From Hydrogenobacter hydrogenophilus (GTDB lineage Bacteria > Aquificota > Aquificia > Aquificales > Aquificaceae): a stretch of 64,000 nt of DNA. Position numbers and translations under genes: made by a program. Each line of letters starts with the position of its first letter. Position 1 is the first letter of the stretch. The notes beneath the pieces are model-generated. The model was not told where the DNA came from. It saw only the letters and a list, made by a program, of their open reading frames with translations, and made no database searches. Of this stretch, positions 37,014 through 45,715 are shown piece after piece. The DNA is taken from contig NZ_OBEN01000005.1 of NCBI RefSeq assembly GCF_900215655.1, positions 1 through 64,000 of the forward strand, given 5' to 3'.

Positions 37014-37934
37014 CTATCTAAAGTGGTCAAACCCCATCGGATGCAAAGTTTCCCCATCTATATAAGCGCCAGACCCTTCTTCAACAAAGCCTATACACTT
37101 CATGTCAAGAAAGGGGTTATATCTGTCTTCTGGATGTGTAAAAAGTAGTTGGTAATCTTCTCCACCCGTAAGAGCATACTCTAAGGGATTCCTACCGTGC
37201 TTTTTACAAAAGAGCTTGAGCTCTTCAGATACGGGTATGTCATTACTTTTTATGGATATTTTCACACCGCTCATCCTTGAAAGATGCCAAACATCAGAAG
37301 ATAGACCATCACTGATGTCTATACAAGCGTTGGCATACTTGCGTATGTGCTTTATATAGTCTATTCTTGCAGTGGGTCTTATGTGCCTTTCTATAAGTTT
37401 TAGTTCAAAGTCCTCATACTTTTTTCTTTCAAGAAGAAGAAGCTCAAGGCCTGCTTTGGCATCTCCTAAGGTACCACTTACGTACAGTTTATCGCCGGGC
37501 TTGGCTCCAGATCTGGATACAAACCTATCTGTTTTCCCCAACATGAATGCGTCTATAACTATCTTTTCTGCCTTTGTGATGTTTCCACCAACCACTTGAC
37601 ATCCATAAAAACTACACGCTTCTTTTATACCTCTATAGAGACCCTCCACATAGGCAACTTCTATGTCGGGTAAAGCCAAAGATACCAACGCATAAAGAGC
37701 ATTTCCTCCGCTGGCAACCACATCGCTTACATTCACGCTTATAACTTTCCAACCCACTACTTCGGGTGCATAAAACCTTTTAAAGTGTCTGTCTTCTACC
37801 ATACAGTCCGTTGTTAGAAGTAGAGTCTCGCCATTTATTTCTACAGGTGCAGTGTCATCTCCTATGATGGGTGAAGATAGAATACCTTTCAGCACCTGTA
37901 TAAGTCCGAACTCTCCTATCTGTGATATCTTCAT
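37014..37934 (-). CDS. thiL: Thiamine-monophosphate kinase
   Basis: ATP-dependent phosphorylation of thiamine monophosphate to the diphosphate cofactor. 306 residues. Family elements are IGEFGLIQVL, IIGDDTAPVEINGETLLLTT (Asp-rich metal site near 25-40), VSVNVSDVVASGGNAL near 70 and ACIDISDGLSSDVWHL near 205. It overlaps the small NIL-domain gene upstream by ATGA. thiE, the enzyme that makes its substrate, is 3 kb away at 40.2 kb. Confidence 0.94.
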   Translation of the reverse strand: MKISQIGEFGLIQVLKGILSSPIIGDDTAPVEINGETLLLTTDCMVEDRHFKRFYAPEVVGWKVISVNVSDVVASGGNALYALVSLALPDIEVAYVEGLYRGIKEACSFYGCQVVGGNITKAEKIVIDAFMLGKTDRFVSRSGAKPGDKLYVSGTLGDAKAGLELLLLERKKYEDFELKLIERHIRPTARIDYIKHIRKYANACIDISDGLSSDVWHLSRMSGVKISIKSNDIPVSEELKLFCKKHGRNPLEYALTGGEDYQLLFTHPEDRYNPFLDMKCIGFVEEGSGAYIDGETLHPMGFDHFR

Positions 37935-38173
37935 TCTGTAAAGATCTGACCCTCTATTGGTTCTACGAGAATACCTTGCTCTTGTATGAACTTGATAGCC
38001 CTCTCTATCTCTTCTGCTTCCCCATCTAACTCAACAGTTAACAAACCCGTATCCTTAGTGACTTTTGCTGTCCTTATGTTAACAACAAGGTCAAAGTTTT
38101 TACACACCATGCACAGCACAGGCTTCTTAACTTTTTCCTCTGGATATATGAGCTGTAATCTTACCAAGTTCAT
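37931..38173 (-). CDS. NIL-domain protein
   Basis: 80-residue ACT-like/NIL domain: MNLVRLQLIYPEEKVKKPVL at the start, then FDLVVNIRTAKVTKDTG and LLTVELDGEAEEIERAIKFI. NIL domains occur at the C-terminus of methionine ABC ATPases and as small free proteins, sometimes fused to ferredoxins; no cofactor Cys cluster is present here apart from CMVC. It leads the thiL unit with a 4-bp overlap. The role is unknown. Confidence 0.8.
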   Translation of the reverse strand: MNLVRLQLIYPEEKVKKPVLCMVCKNFDLVVNIRTAKVTKDTGLLTVELDGEAEEIERAIKFIQEQGILVEPIEGQIFTE

Positions 38174-38195
38174 AACACATATTATAATCTGTTGG

Positions 38196-38201
38196 TATAA
38201 T
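38196..38201 (+). promoter_or_regulatory. -10 box of the tRNA-Cys gene
   Basis: TATAAT twelve bases before the mature tRNA end at 38213. The matching -35 region is weak (TAACAC at 17 bp). Confidence 0.55.
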
Positions 38202-38212
38202 AAAAAAGTATA

Positions 38213-38284
38213 GGCAACGTGGCCGAGAGGCTAGGCGAGGGACTGCAAATCCCTTCTACGGCGGTTCGAATCCGCCCGTTGCCT
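38213..38284 (+). tRNA. tRNA-Cys (anticodon GCA)
   Basis: 72 bases: acceptor GGCAACG / CGTTGCC, three-pair D stem, anticodon stem AGGGA / TCCCT with loop CTGCAAA, T arm GGCGG / CCGCC with TTCGAAT, discriminator T. CCA is not encoded. rpsT follows 27 bp later. Confidence 0.96.
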
Positions 38285-38311
38285 CAAAAAACTACCTTTA
38301 GGAGGTAAAGG

Positions 38312-38599
38312 ATGCCCAACACGAAACAGGCACAAAAGCGTATGAGAAGAGATGCAAAAAGAAGACTAAGAAACAGGTATCACCTGTCAAGGATGAGAAC
38401 TTACATAAAGAAGTTCAGAAAAATGGTCCAGGAAGGAAAGCTTGAAGAAGCAAAGCAGTTCCTTCCTGAGGTAATAAGCGTCATATATCACACCGCCTCA
38501 AAGGGAGTTATCCACAAAAACGAAGCCTCAAGGAGAGCCTCAAGACTGAGCCTTTTGCTTAACAAGGCTCTTGAGTCTGTTAACAAGAGTCAAGGATAG
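38312..38599 (+). CDS. rpsT: 30S ribosomal protein S20
   Basis: Primary 16S rRNA-binding protein, 95 residues. The basic N-terminus MPNTKQAQKRMRRDAKRRLR and the middle segment KGVIHKNEASRRASRL are diagnostic. A clear TTTAGGAGGT ribosome-binding site lies upstream. It is probably transcribed with tRNA-Cys. The last 60 bp overlap the end of convergent murJ, an unusually long overlap for a ribosomal protein gene. Confidence 0.95.
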   Translation: MPNTKQAQKRMRRDAKRRLRNRYHLSRMRTYIKKFRKMVQEGKLEEAKQFLPEVISVIYHTASKGVIHKNEASRRASRLSLLLNKALESVNKSQG

Positions 38600-40039
38600 A
38601 GAATCTCTAAGAAAGAGAAGGATTAAAAAGTATACTGCCATAGCGATGGGTATAATAAGCAGTATCCAGATGGCTTGTGTTAGCCACATTTTTAAAAGCC
38701 ATACTACAAAGAGCATAAAAATAGACGCAAAGAGAGGTTTGTAGAGAATTTTGAAAAGATCCTTTATGGCGATCACTTCTCTTTCTGTCTTTAAGAAAAG
38801 GTAAGAAAAACCCACCAGTGCAGAGGTTGAAGTTCCCAGAGCAAGTCCAAAAACGCCCCACTTTAAGAAAAAGGCATAAAAGCTTCCAAATAGAGCCTCG
38901 GACAGAACAGATAGTATTAAAGCTTTTACGGGTGTTTTAGTATCCCCTTTTGCAAAAAACACACTGCTTAGAACTTTTTGGAAGGAGAAAAAGGTAAGAC
39001 CAATAGTGTAAGCCCCTAATACTGAAGAAGCTACAAGCACATCTTGTTGAGAAAACCTACCTCTGCCGTAGAGTAAGGCTATTATACTGTCCGAAAGAGC
39101 TATAAGACCAAAGGTAGCAGGAAGAGATATAAGGCTTACAAACCTAAAAGCTAAATGTGTGCTAAATTTTGTATCCTCACCTCTGGAAAGTGCGGAAAGC
39201 AGAGAGTTTGCCATGCCTACAGATACAGCACCCAAAGGTAATTGGAAGATCCTGTTGGCGTAATAAAGGTAAGATATGGACCCAAGAGGCAGAAAAGATG
39301 CGAGGAAAGTATCTATAAAAAAAGATAGCTGAGCGACACCAAAACCCAGCAATGAAGGTATAAGCCTTTTCACAAGCAATTTTACATCTTTATCTAACTC
39401 AAGGGAAAAACCCAGTATAACTCCTGATCTCCACAAGGAAGGCAAGTTAAAAAGAGCCTGAGCTATTCCTCCAAGAATTACACCCCATATGAGGGAGTAA
39501 AAACCAAATTGGTTTGAGGCTAAAACAACCACCAAGGAGAACACCAGATTAAAAACTCCCTGAGCGAAGGCTGGCACGAAAAAAACGCCCTTTGTGTTTA
39601 GTACCGCCATAAAAAAAGAGCTAAGTCCTGCAAAAAACAGGTATGTAAAGAGCCAGCGAGCCATAAAAACGGTCAATTCAAAGTGAGGCTTATCTCTTAT
39701 ACCCGGTGCTATGACTGTCATTAGAGTGTCAGCAAATAATATACCCAGAAGGGTGATAAGAAGGTTTACCAAAGTGTAGTAAGTAAAGGCGGAACTCAGA
39801 AACTGTCTTTCTCTTCCACTTTTTATATCTTTTGCGTATATAGGTACAAAAGCAGCATTAAAACCTCCCTCTCCCAAAAGTCTCCTAAAGGTGTTGGGCA
39901 GTCTGAAAGCAATAAAGAAGGCATCCGTTATTTGGGATACACCAAAGTAATATGCTATAAGTGCATCCCTTACATACCCAAATATTCTGCTTAGCAAGGT
40001 AGCAAAGGAAAAGCTTATAGAGTGTTTTATCAGTCCCAT
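38540..40039 (-). CDS. murJ: Lipid II flippase MurJ (MviN)
   Basis: Moves lipid II across the inner membrane for peptidoglycan assembly. 499 residues, about fourteen helices. The N-terminus has SFATLLSRIFGYVRDALIAY and FIAFRLPNTFRRLLGEGGFN, the MurJ signature with the essential Arg residues. Standard length. It overlaps rpsT by 60 bp at the 3' ends, and its start codon is 6 bp from the 3' end of the tRNA-Leu gene lying upstream on the same strand. Confidence 0.95.
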   Translation of the reverse strand: MGLIKHSISFSFATLLSRIFGYVRDALIAYYFGVSQITDAFFIAFRLPNTFRRLLGEGGFNAAFVPIYAKDIKSGRERQFLSSAFTYYTLVNLLITLLGILFADTLMTVIAPGIRDKPHFELTVFMARWLFTYLFFAGLSSFFMAVLNTKGVFFVPAFAQGVFNLVFSLVVVLASNQFGFYSLIWGVILGGIAQALFNLPSLWRSGVILGFSLELDKDVKLLVKRLIPSLLGFGVAQLSFFIDTFLASFLPLGSISYLYYANRIFQLPLGAVSVGMANSLLSALSRGEDTKFSTHLAFRFVSLISLPATFGLIALSDSIIALLYGRGRFSQQDVLVASSVLGAYTIGLTFFSFQKVLSSVFFAKGDTKTPVKALILSVLSEALFGSFYAFFLKWGVFGLALGTSTSALVGFSYLFLKTEREVIAIKDLFKILYKPLFASIFMLFVVWLLKMWLTQAIWILLIIPIAMAVYFLILLFLRDSLSLTLVNRLKSLVKQKAQS

Positions 40040-40044
40040 TTTTT

Positions 40045-40131
40045 TGGTGCCGGAGGCGGGAGTCGAACCCGCACGCCCTCACGGGCACTGCCCCCTCAAG
40101 ACAGCGCGTCTGCCAGTTCCGCCACTCCGGC
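40045..40131 (-). tRNA. tRNA-Leu (anticodon GAG)
   Basis: Class II tRNA read on the minus strand: acceptor GCCGGAG / CTCCGGC, anticodon stem CTGTC / GGCAG with loop TTGAGGG, long variable arm with TGCCCGTGAGGGCG, T arm GCGGG / CCCGC, discriminator A and an encoded CCA (40047-40045). Confidence 0.96.
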
Positions 40132-40159
40132 TGAGTTTATATTATATACGATAAAAACC

Positions 40160-40717
40160 ATGTTGCCAAGATTGTACGCTATAACAGATAGTCAAAAATA
40201 CGGAGATGACTTTTGGGGAAGTCTGCGCAAAGTTTTAGAAAGGGGTGTGAAGATGCTACAGCTGAGGGAAAAGTCCATAAGTGGAAGGGATTACTACGAA
40301 AAGGCTCTTATAGCAAGACAGATAACCAAAGAGTACTCTGCCTTACTTCTCATTAACGATCGCGTTGACATAGCTCTTGCGGTGTCTGCTGACGGCGTGC
40401 ATCTACCTCAGAATGGCATGCCACCTTCTGCAGTGCGCAAGTTAAAGAAAGACCTAATTATAGGCTTTTCCGCTCATGACCTTGAGTCTGCTCTTTTTGC
40501 AGAAAAAGAAGGTGCTGACTTTATAACTCTTAGTCCTATCTTTAAAACTTCTTCCCATCCACATGCAGAGCCTATAGGTCTTAGCGCCCTACAAGAAGTA
40601 TCCCAAAAGGTTTCCATACCCGTTTACGCCCTTGGAGGCATAACATGGGAGAAAATAAAGCTTTGCTACAAAAACGGAGCTTATGGTATAGCTGGCGTAA
40701 GCTTATTCTTAGAGTAA
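40160..40717 (+). CDS. thiE: Thiamine-phosphate synthase
   Basis: Joins hydroxymethylpyrimidine diphosphate to thiazole phosphate. 185 residues from the chosen ATG (MLPRLYAITDSQKYG). Family blocks are MLQLREKSISGRDYYEKAL, LLINDRVDIALAVSADGVHLPQ, FSAHDLESALFAEKEGADF and SIPVYALGGITWEKI. The open frame continues upstream through the antisense of tRNA-Leu and encodes a low-complexity peptide that is not real. No Shine-Dalgarno sequence; several TATA-like hexamers lie at 40138-40155. mscS-like gene follows by one base. Confidence 0.93.
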   Translation: MLPRLYAITDSQKYGDDFWGSLRKVLERGVKMLQLREKSISGRDYYEKALIARQITKEYSALLLINDRVDIALAVSADGVHLPQNGMPPSAVRKLKKDLIIGFSAHDLESALFAEKEGADFITLSPIFKTSSHPHAEPIGLSALQEVSQKVSIPVYALGGITWEKIKLCYKNGAYGIAGVSLFLE

Positions 40718-40718
40718 G

Positions 40719-41678
40719 ATGAAAGGAATTTACATTCCCACTCTGATATTTTCCTTTTCCCTGTTGCTACTACTTGGAATTAGGTTTTTGCTTCTTTATT
40801 TGATAGAAAGGTCTGCTTTTAAGAGTTTGCACCGAATACTTAGAATACCATCCGTCTTTTGGGTGTTGGCTGTGGCTCTTGACATAACCCTTTACTTTTC
40901 TAATATGCAAAGAAAGTACGTTTTTCTGGTGGAAAAGATCATACAAGGAGTACTCATACTTTCGTTGACTTTTGTCCTTGCGGATATAGTTGTAGAGGTC
41001 ATCAGATTCTACATAAACAGGGCTCATATATCCCTCCCTCCAACAGGTCTGATCTTTGCGCTTGTCAAGAGCATTATAATCACGCTGGGATTTATAACTT
41101 TCTTGAGCTTTTTGGATGTTCCAGTGGTGCACTTTATAACCACATTGGGTGTTGGCGCTTTGGCCGTATCCTTAGCGCTTCAAGGAACGCTTTCTAACTT
41201 CTTTTCTGGATTAAACATCCTCCTCTCCAAGCAAATAAAGATAGGCGACTTTGTAAGACTAGAGAGCGGAGAGGAAGGTTTTGTTCAGGATATTACATGG
41301 ATGAACACAGTAATAAGAAGATTGGACAATAACACGCTTGTAGTACCCAATTCAAGGCTTGTTAATTCTATACTGCTCAACTACAGGTCTCTATTAATTA
41401 CAGTTCCTATAACTGTGAGCTACAACTCTGACCTTGAAAAAGTAGAAAGAGAAACCCTAAAAGTAGCCAAGGAGGTCCAGAAAAGTGTCAAAGGTGCAGA
41501 CCAGAATTTTGAGCCTTCTGTAAGGTATCAAAGCTTTGGAGACTTAGGTATAACCTTTCATGTAGTACTAAAGGCTATAGACCCTACCTATCAGTCAGTC
41601 CTTAAGCATGAGCTTGTAAAGAGAATAAAGCAGGTATTCTACGAGCAAGGGATAGAGTTTATTAAAAGTGGCATTTAG
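40719..41678 (+). CDS. MscS-family mechanosensitive channel
   Basis: Inner-membrane tension-gated channel, 319 residues. About four to five helices end in the pore-lining segment TTLGVGALAVSLALQGTLSN, followed by the beta domain (IKIGDFVRLESGEEGFVQDI) and an alpha/beta C-terminus. This is the small-conductance type without extra domains. It begins one base after thiE stops. Protects against hypo-osmotic shock by family analogy. Confidence 0.9.
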   Translation: MKGIYIPTLIFSFSLLLLLGIRFLLLYLIERSAFKSLHRILRIPSVFWVLAVALDITLYFSNMQRKYVFLVEKIIQGVLILSLTFVLADIVVEVIRFYINRAHISLPPTGLIFALVKSIIITLGFITFLSFLDVPVVHFITTLGVGALAVSLALQGTLSNFFSGLNILLSKQIKIGDFVRLESGEEGFVQDITWMNTVIRRLDNNTLVVPNSRLVNSILLNYRSLLITVPITVSYNSDLEKVERETLKVAKEVQKSVKGADQNFEPSVRYQSFGDLGITFHVVLKAIDPTYQSVLKHELVKRIKQVFYEQGIEFIKSGI

Positions 41679-41707
41679 AAGGAAAAGTGTTTATAATTTT
41701 TTAAGTA

Positions 41708-41783
41708 TCCGGGGTAGCTCAACAGGCAGAGCGGGTGGCTGTTAACCACCTGGTTGGGGGTTCGAGTCCCTCCCCCGGAGCCA
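41708..41783 (+). tRNA. tRNA-Asn (anticodon GTT)
   Basis: Cloverleaf of 76 bases including an encoded CCA: acceptor TCCGGGG / CCCCGGA, D arm GCTC...GAGC, anticodon stem GGTGG / CCACC with loop CTGTTAA, T arm with TTCGAGT, discriminator G. minC starts 12 bp downstream, so the tRNA may head the min operon. Confidence 0.97.
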
Positions 41784-41795
41784 AAAAGGTAAGAA

Positions 41796-42374
41796 ATGAT
41801 AGAGATAAAGGGAGTAACGCTACCTGTAGTAGTCGTAAAAGTAAAGGAGAAAGTGAGCCCTCAGGAAGTAATATCCTACATAAGCGAGAGGTTGTCTTCT
41901 AAACTTTTCAGTGGTAGCTATTTTCTCATAGACGGTGGGAGTTTTTTAAGTGAGGAGGAGCTCACTCAAATAGAAGCTTTTTTGAGCTCTAAGGACATAA
42001 AAAGCGTAAAAAGACTCATGTTAGATAATGTTAATCGTAAAGAAAGCAGACTTCTGATAGTTCAAAAACATCTAAGGTCTGGACAGAAGGTGGAACACAA
42101 CGGTGATGTACTCATTTTGGGAGATGTGAATAAGGATGCGCAAGTTATAGCAAGTGGGAACATAATAGTAATAGGTAAGCTCAGAGGTATAGCGGTAGCA
42201 GGTGCACTGGGGGATGAGAGTGCAGTGGTTGTTGCTCTTCAGATGGAACCTCAACAGATCAGAATAGGTAGGAAACTCGCCATATCCAGCGATGAGGATA
42301 GGAACTCACCGGGATATCCAGAGGTTGCAAAAATTGAAAATGGTACAATAGTTTTAGAGAAGGTGAAAGCATGA
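41796..42374 (+). CDS. minC: Septum site-determining protein MinC
   Basis: Inhibitor of FtsZ ring assembly, recruited to the membrane by MinD. 192 residues: a variable N-terminal domain (1-90) and the conserved beta-helical C-terminal domain with LILGDVNKDAQVIASGNIIV and GKLRGIAVAGALGDESAVVV. Shorter than the E. coli protein (231) but within the family range. It overlaps minD by ATGA. First protein gene of a long plus-strand run. Confidence 0.93.
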   Translation: MIEIKGVTLPVVVVKVKEKVSPQEVISYISERLSSKLFSGSYFLIDGGSFLSEEELTQIEAFLSSKDIKSVKRLMLDNVNRKESRLLIVQKHLRSGQKVEHNGDVLILGDVNKDAQVIASGNIIVIGKLRGIAVAGALGDESAVVVALQMEPQQIRIGRKLAISSDEDRNSPGYPEVAKIENGTIVLEKVKA

Positions 42375-43159
42375 CAAAGGTGTTTGTAATTACATCTGGG
42401 AAAGGCGGTGTAGGAAAAACCACTATAACTGCAAATCTTGGTATAGCGCTTGCCAAACTGGGTAAAAAAGTTTTGGCAGTAGATGCGGATATAGGCCTTA
42501 GAAACCTTGATATGATCCTTGGTCTTGAAAACAGGATAGTTTACGATGTTTTAGATGTGTTGGAGGGCAGAGCGGAGTTTTCTAAGGCTTTAGTAAAGGA
42601 CAAAAGGGGTCTTACTCTATGGCTTCTTCCTGCAAACCAGACGAAAAATAAAGATGCGGTGGATAAAGATAAGTGGGTCAAACTGATGGAAAGTATAAAA
42701 GAGGCTAACGAGTATGATTATGTGCTTATAGATTCTCCTGCAGGTATAGAGCAAGGTTTCCAAATAGCGGTGCTTCCCGCAGACACTGCCATAGTAGTGG
42801 TTAATCCTGAGGTATCCTCGGTGAGAGATGCAGACAGGATAATCGGACTCCTTGAAAACATGGGCAAAAAGGATTACTTTCTGGTTGTAAACCGTATAAG
42901 GTGGGATGCGGTCAAAAAGGGTGAGATGCTCTCCGTTGAGGACCTTGTGGATATACTTAAGGCACCCCTTTTAGGCGTAGTGCCAGAAGAGCAAAAGCTT
43001 GTAGATTTTACTAACAAAGGTGACCCCATAGTTCTTGAAGAAAGCTATGACGCTTCAAAAGCAATAATGGACATGGCAAAAAGGATAACCGGAGAAAGCG
43101 TGCCCATAAAATACTATGGGGAGAAAAAGAGCTTTTTGGAAAAGCTGTTTGGGAGGTAA
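42371..43159 (+). CDS. minD: Septum site-determining ATPase MinD
   Basis: Membrane-cycling ParA-type ATPase that positions MinC. 262 residues. The deviant Walker A is SGKGGVGKTTITANLG, switch regions are DADIGLRNLDMILGLE and LIDSPAGIEQGF, and the C-terminal amphipathic membrane helix is GEKKSFLEKLFGR. The start overlaps minC by four bases; minE follows by 3 bp. Confidence 0.97.
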   Translation: MTKVFVITSGKGGVGKTTITANLGIALAKLGKKVLAVDADIGLRNLDMILGLENRIVYDVLDVLEGRAEFSKALVKDKRGLTLWLLPANQTKNKDAVDKDKWVKLMESIKEANEYDYVLIDSPAGIEQGFQIAVLPADTAIVVVNPEVSSVRDADRIIGLLENMGKKDYFLVVNRIRWDAVKKGEMLSVEDLVDILKAPLLGVVPEEQKLVDFTNKGDPIVLEESYDASKAIMDMAKRITGESVPIKYYGEKKSFLEKLFGR

Positions 43160-43162
43160 AAC

Positions 43163-43402
43163 TTGTTTGAGTTTTTATTTAAAAGAGGTAAAAGCAAAGA
43201 CGATGCGGTAAGAAGACTCACATTGGTACTTGCTTACGAGAGGAAAGGGTTGCCACCGAACTTTGTAGAAAGACTCAGGGACGATCTTGTTCTGGTTTTT
43301 TCCAAGTATCCTCAGTTTGAAGTAAAGGGCATAGAAGTAGACATAAGGAGAGAAAAAGAAGGTTTTGACGAGCTTTGGATCAGCATACCCTTTAAGACAT
43401 GA
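43163..43402 (+). CDS. minE: Cell division topological specificity factor MinE
   Basis: Drives MinD off the membrane and sets its oscillation. 79 residues with a TTG start directly after GGGAGGT. The membrane and MinD-binding helix is [20 protein letters not shown], and [18 protein letters not shown] forms the dimerisation fold. Presence of all three min genes indicates an oscillating Min system. Overlaps hslV by ATGA. Confidence 0.93.
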   Translation: MFEFLFKRGKSKDDAVRRLTLVLAYERKGLPPNFVERLRDDLVLVFSKYPQFEVKGIEVDIRREKEGFDELWISIPFKT

Positions 43403-43920
43403 CTACCATACTTGCAGTTAGAAGAAACGGTATAACAGCTATTGGGGGCGATGGACAGGTAACACTGGGGCACTCGGTTATAAAGCATGGAGCTAAGAAG
43501 ATAAGAAGGTTATATAACAATAGGGTTATAGTTGGGTTTGCCGGTTCCGCTGCAGATGGACTTGCACTTATGGAGAGGTTGGAGGCAAAACTTGAAGAGT
43601 TCAGAGGTAATCTGCTAAGAGCCAGCGTAGAACTCGCAAAAGAATGGAGGATGGACAAATACTTAAGAAGACTTGAAGCTTTGCTTTTAGTAGTAGACAG
43701 AGAAAACATGCTTTTGCTTTCTGGAAACGGCGATGTCATAGAACCAGATGAACCTATAGTTGCCATAGGCTCGGGTGGAGATTACGCAAGATCAGCAGCG
43801 ATGGCCCTTTATAGAAATACAAACATGTCTGCAGAAGACATAGTAAAAGAGGCTCTCAAAATAGCAAGCGAGATATGTATATACACCAACTCAAACTTCG
43901 TCATAGAAAAATTAGAGTGA
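43399..43920 (+). CDS. hslV: ATP-dependent protease subunit HslV
   Basis: Proteasome-like threonine peptidase that works with the HslU ATPase. 173 residues. After removal of Met the catalytic Thr is the first residue ([20 protein letters not shown]), followed by [14 protein letters not shown] and [17 protein letters not shown]. It lies inside the min-rodA run and overlaps minE by 4 bp. hslU is not adjacent and not in the window, which is unusual because the two are normally neighbours. Confidence 0.94.
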   Translation: MTTILAVRRNGITAIGGDGQVTLGHSVIKHGAKKIRRLYNNRVIVGFAGSAADGLALMERLEAKLEEFRGNLLRASVELAKEWRMDKYLRRLEALLLVVDRENMLLLSGNGDVIEPDEPIVAIGSGGDYARSAAMALYRNTNMSAEDIVKEALKIASEICIYTNSNFVIEKLE

Positions 43921-44631
43921 ATGATAAAGAAAGAGGAATTAAGGCTTTTACTTGACCTTCAGGAGCTTGAAATAAACATAAAAAAACTGGAGAAGCTTAT
44001 CCAGAAGCTAATACAAGAAGAGGTAGAACTCAGAAAACAGTTAGCACATGTGGAGCAAGAAGAAGCCACGCTACTACTGGAGTTAAAAAAGTTAGATGAT
44101 GAAATAAGACAGACAAACCAAGAGATATCCATCTGCATGGAAGGTATAAAAAGAGCTGAAGAGAGGCTAAGCAAAGTAAGAAAAGCCCAAGAGTATAAGG
44201 CACTTTTGAGAGAAAAGGCAAGATACGAAGACTGCGTCATAAAGCTCAAAGATCAGTTAAAACTTCTTCAGGCAGAAAGAAAACAGAAGGAACAAACTTA
44301 TAAAAACCAGAAAAAAAACTTAGAGGTAAAGCACAGAGAACTAAAAGAAAAGCTTGAGGAAATTTCTTTGGAGTCAGAACTTACTAAGGGAAAACTGGAA
44401 CAATTAAAGCAGGAAAGGAACAAACTCATTAATCACATACCTGAGCATGCACTAAGAGAGTATGAAAACTTAAAAAGTAGCCTGGAGCTTCCTGTAATAG
44501 TTCCTGTGGTGAGTTTTGGCGCATGTGGAGGATGTGGAATGAAGCTACCCTCAAGCCTATATTCAAAGGTGATGCTGGGAGAAGTAGTTATCTGCCCCAA
44601 CTGCGCCAGATTGATATACTATGAGGCTTAA
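43921..44631 (+). CDS. Coiled-coil protein with C4 zinc ribbon
   Basis: 236 residues. Residues 1-170 form one long antiparallel coiled coil rich in Glu, Lys and Leu. A C-terminal zinc ribbon contains GACGGCGMKLPSSLYSKV and VVICPNCARLIYY. This is the zf-RING_7/C4-type family found across bacteria, related to chlamydial CdsZ; a role in nucleic-acid binding or assembly has been suggested but is not settled. It begins directly after the hslV stop and overlaps rodA by 11 bp. Confidence 0.83.
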   Translation: MIKKEELRLLLDLQELEINIKKLEKLIQKLIQEEVELRKQLAHVEQEEATLLLELKKLDDEIRQTNQEISICMEGIKRAEERLSKVRKAQEYKALLREKARYEDCVIKLKDQLKLLQAERKQKEQTYKNQKKNLEVKHRELKEKLEEISLESELTKGKLEQLKQERNKLINHIPEHALREYENLKSSLELPVIVPVVSFGACGGCGMKLPSSLYSKVMLGEVVICPNCARLIYYEA

Positions 44632-45715
44632 AGGTATAGACCTTACTTTGCTCATCTGCCTATTAATGATACAGCTTATAGGCTTGCTGGGTGTTTTTAG
44701 TGCCACTTACAAAGGAAGCATATCCCCTCTCTTTGTCAAACAGGTACTTTACATACTTTTTGGCTGGCTTATCATATTAGCGCTGGGAAGGATAAACTTC
44801 CGAATACTTTATGACATGGCAACAGTCATATACATGCTAAACCTCTTCCTCCTTATGCTTGTGCCACTATTTGGAAAAACCGTCTACGGTGCAAAAAGGT
44901 GGTTAGATTTGGGTCCTTTGAGCATACAGCCTTCTGAGTTTATGAAGTTCTCCCTTCTTCTCTTTTCCACTTACATACTGGGACACATGAAAAAAAACCT
45001 TAGTAAAGAGTCCGTCATATTACTACTTGCATTTATTATGCCTACCCTTTTGACCCTAAAACAACCGGATCTTGGTACAGCGGTGTCCTACCTTGTGATC
45101 CTTTTATCCCTACTTTTTTTCAAAGGCGTCCGTATTAGGTTCTTTATAGCATTAGGTCTGTCCCTTTTAATACTCTCTCCAATTCTTTGGCACTTTCTCA
45201 AAGACTACCAAAAGGAGAGAATAATAGCGGTTCTTGACCCATACGCAGACTACGCGGGTAGCGGATACCAGCTCATACAGTCCATGATAGCCATAGGCTC
45301 AGGTTCAATAACAGGTAAAGGCTTTCTAAAAGGTACACAGTCCCATCTTTTGTTCCTTCCTGAAAAACACACAGACTTTATATTTTCCGTGATAGCAGAA
45401 GAGTGGGGTTTTTTGCTTAGTTTTTTGCTCATCTCTTTATACTTTCTTTTTATATACAGACTTGCTCTTTACGGTATGCGTCTGTACGATGGTACCCAAC
45501 GGCTCTTTTTGGGAGGAGCAGTTTCTCTTATACTCTTTCAAGTCTTTGTGAATTTGATGATGACCATGGGATTGGCACCAGTTGTGGGAATACCCTTACC
45601 CTTTGTGAGTTTCGGAGGAAGTAGCGTACTAACTTTTAGCTTGATCATAGGTGTGTGCTTTTCCATATTAAGAGAGTATATGCAAAAAGATATTCGTTTT
45701 GAGGAGCAACTATGA
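44621..45715 (+). CDS. rodA: Rod-shape peptidoglycan polymerase RodA
   Basis: SEDS-family glycosyltransferase that polymerises lipid II during elongation. 364 residues, about ten helices. Motifs are YGAKRWLDLGPLSIQPSEFM, QPDLGTAVSYLVILLS and GLAPVVGIPLPFVSFGGSS. The short RodA-type termini separate it from FtsW. mreB at 53.9 kb and mltG at 54.9 kb act in the same process. Overlaps hemW by ATGA. Confidence 0.92.
   Translation: MRLKGIDLTLLICLLMIQLIGLLGVFSATYKGSISPLFVKQVLYILFGWLIILALGRINFRILYDMATVIYMLNLFLLMLVPLFGKTVYGAKRWLDLGPLSIQPSEFMKFSLLLFSTYILGHMKKNLSKESVILLLAFIMPTLLTLKQPDLGTAVSYLVILLSLLFFKGVRIRFFIALGLSLLILSPILWHFLKDYQKERIIAVLDPYADYAGSGYQLIQSMIAIGSGSITGKGFLKGTQSHLLFLPEKHTDFIFSVIAEEWGFLLSFLLISLYFLFIYRLALYGMRLYDGTQRLFLGGAVSLILFQVFVNLMMTMGLAPVVGIPLPFVSFGGSSVLTFSLIIGVCFSILREYMQKDIRFEEQL

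Noticed and set aside
40022-40159. N-terminal extension of thiE reading GAGGGSRTRTPSRALPP
   Set aside because: It is the antisense translation of the tRNA-Leu gene, a well-known artefact. The conserved ThiE sequence begins at the ATG at 40160.
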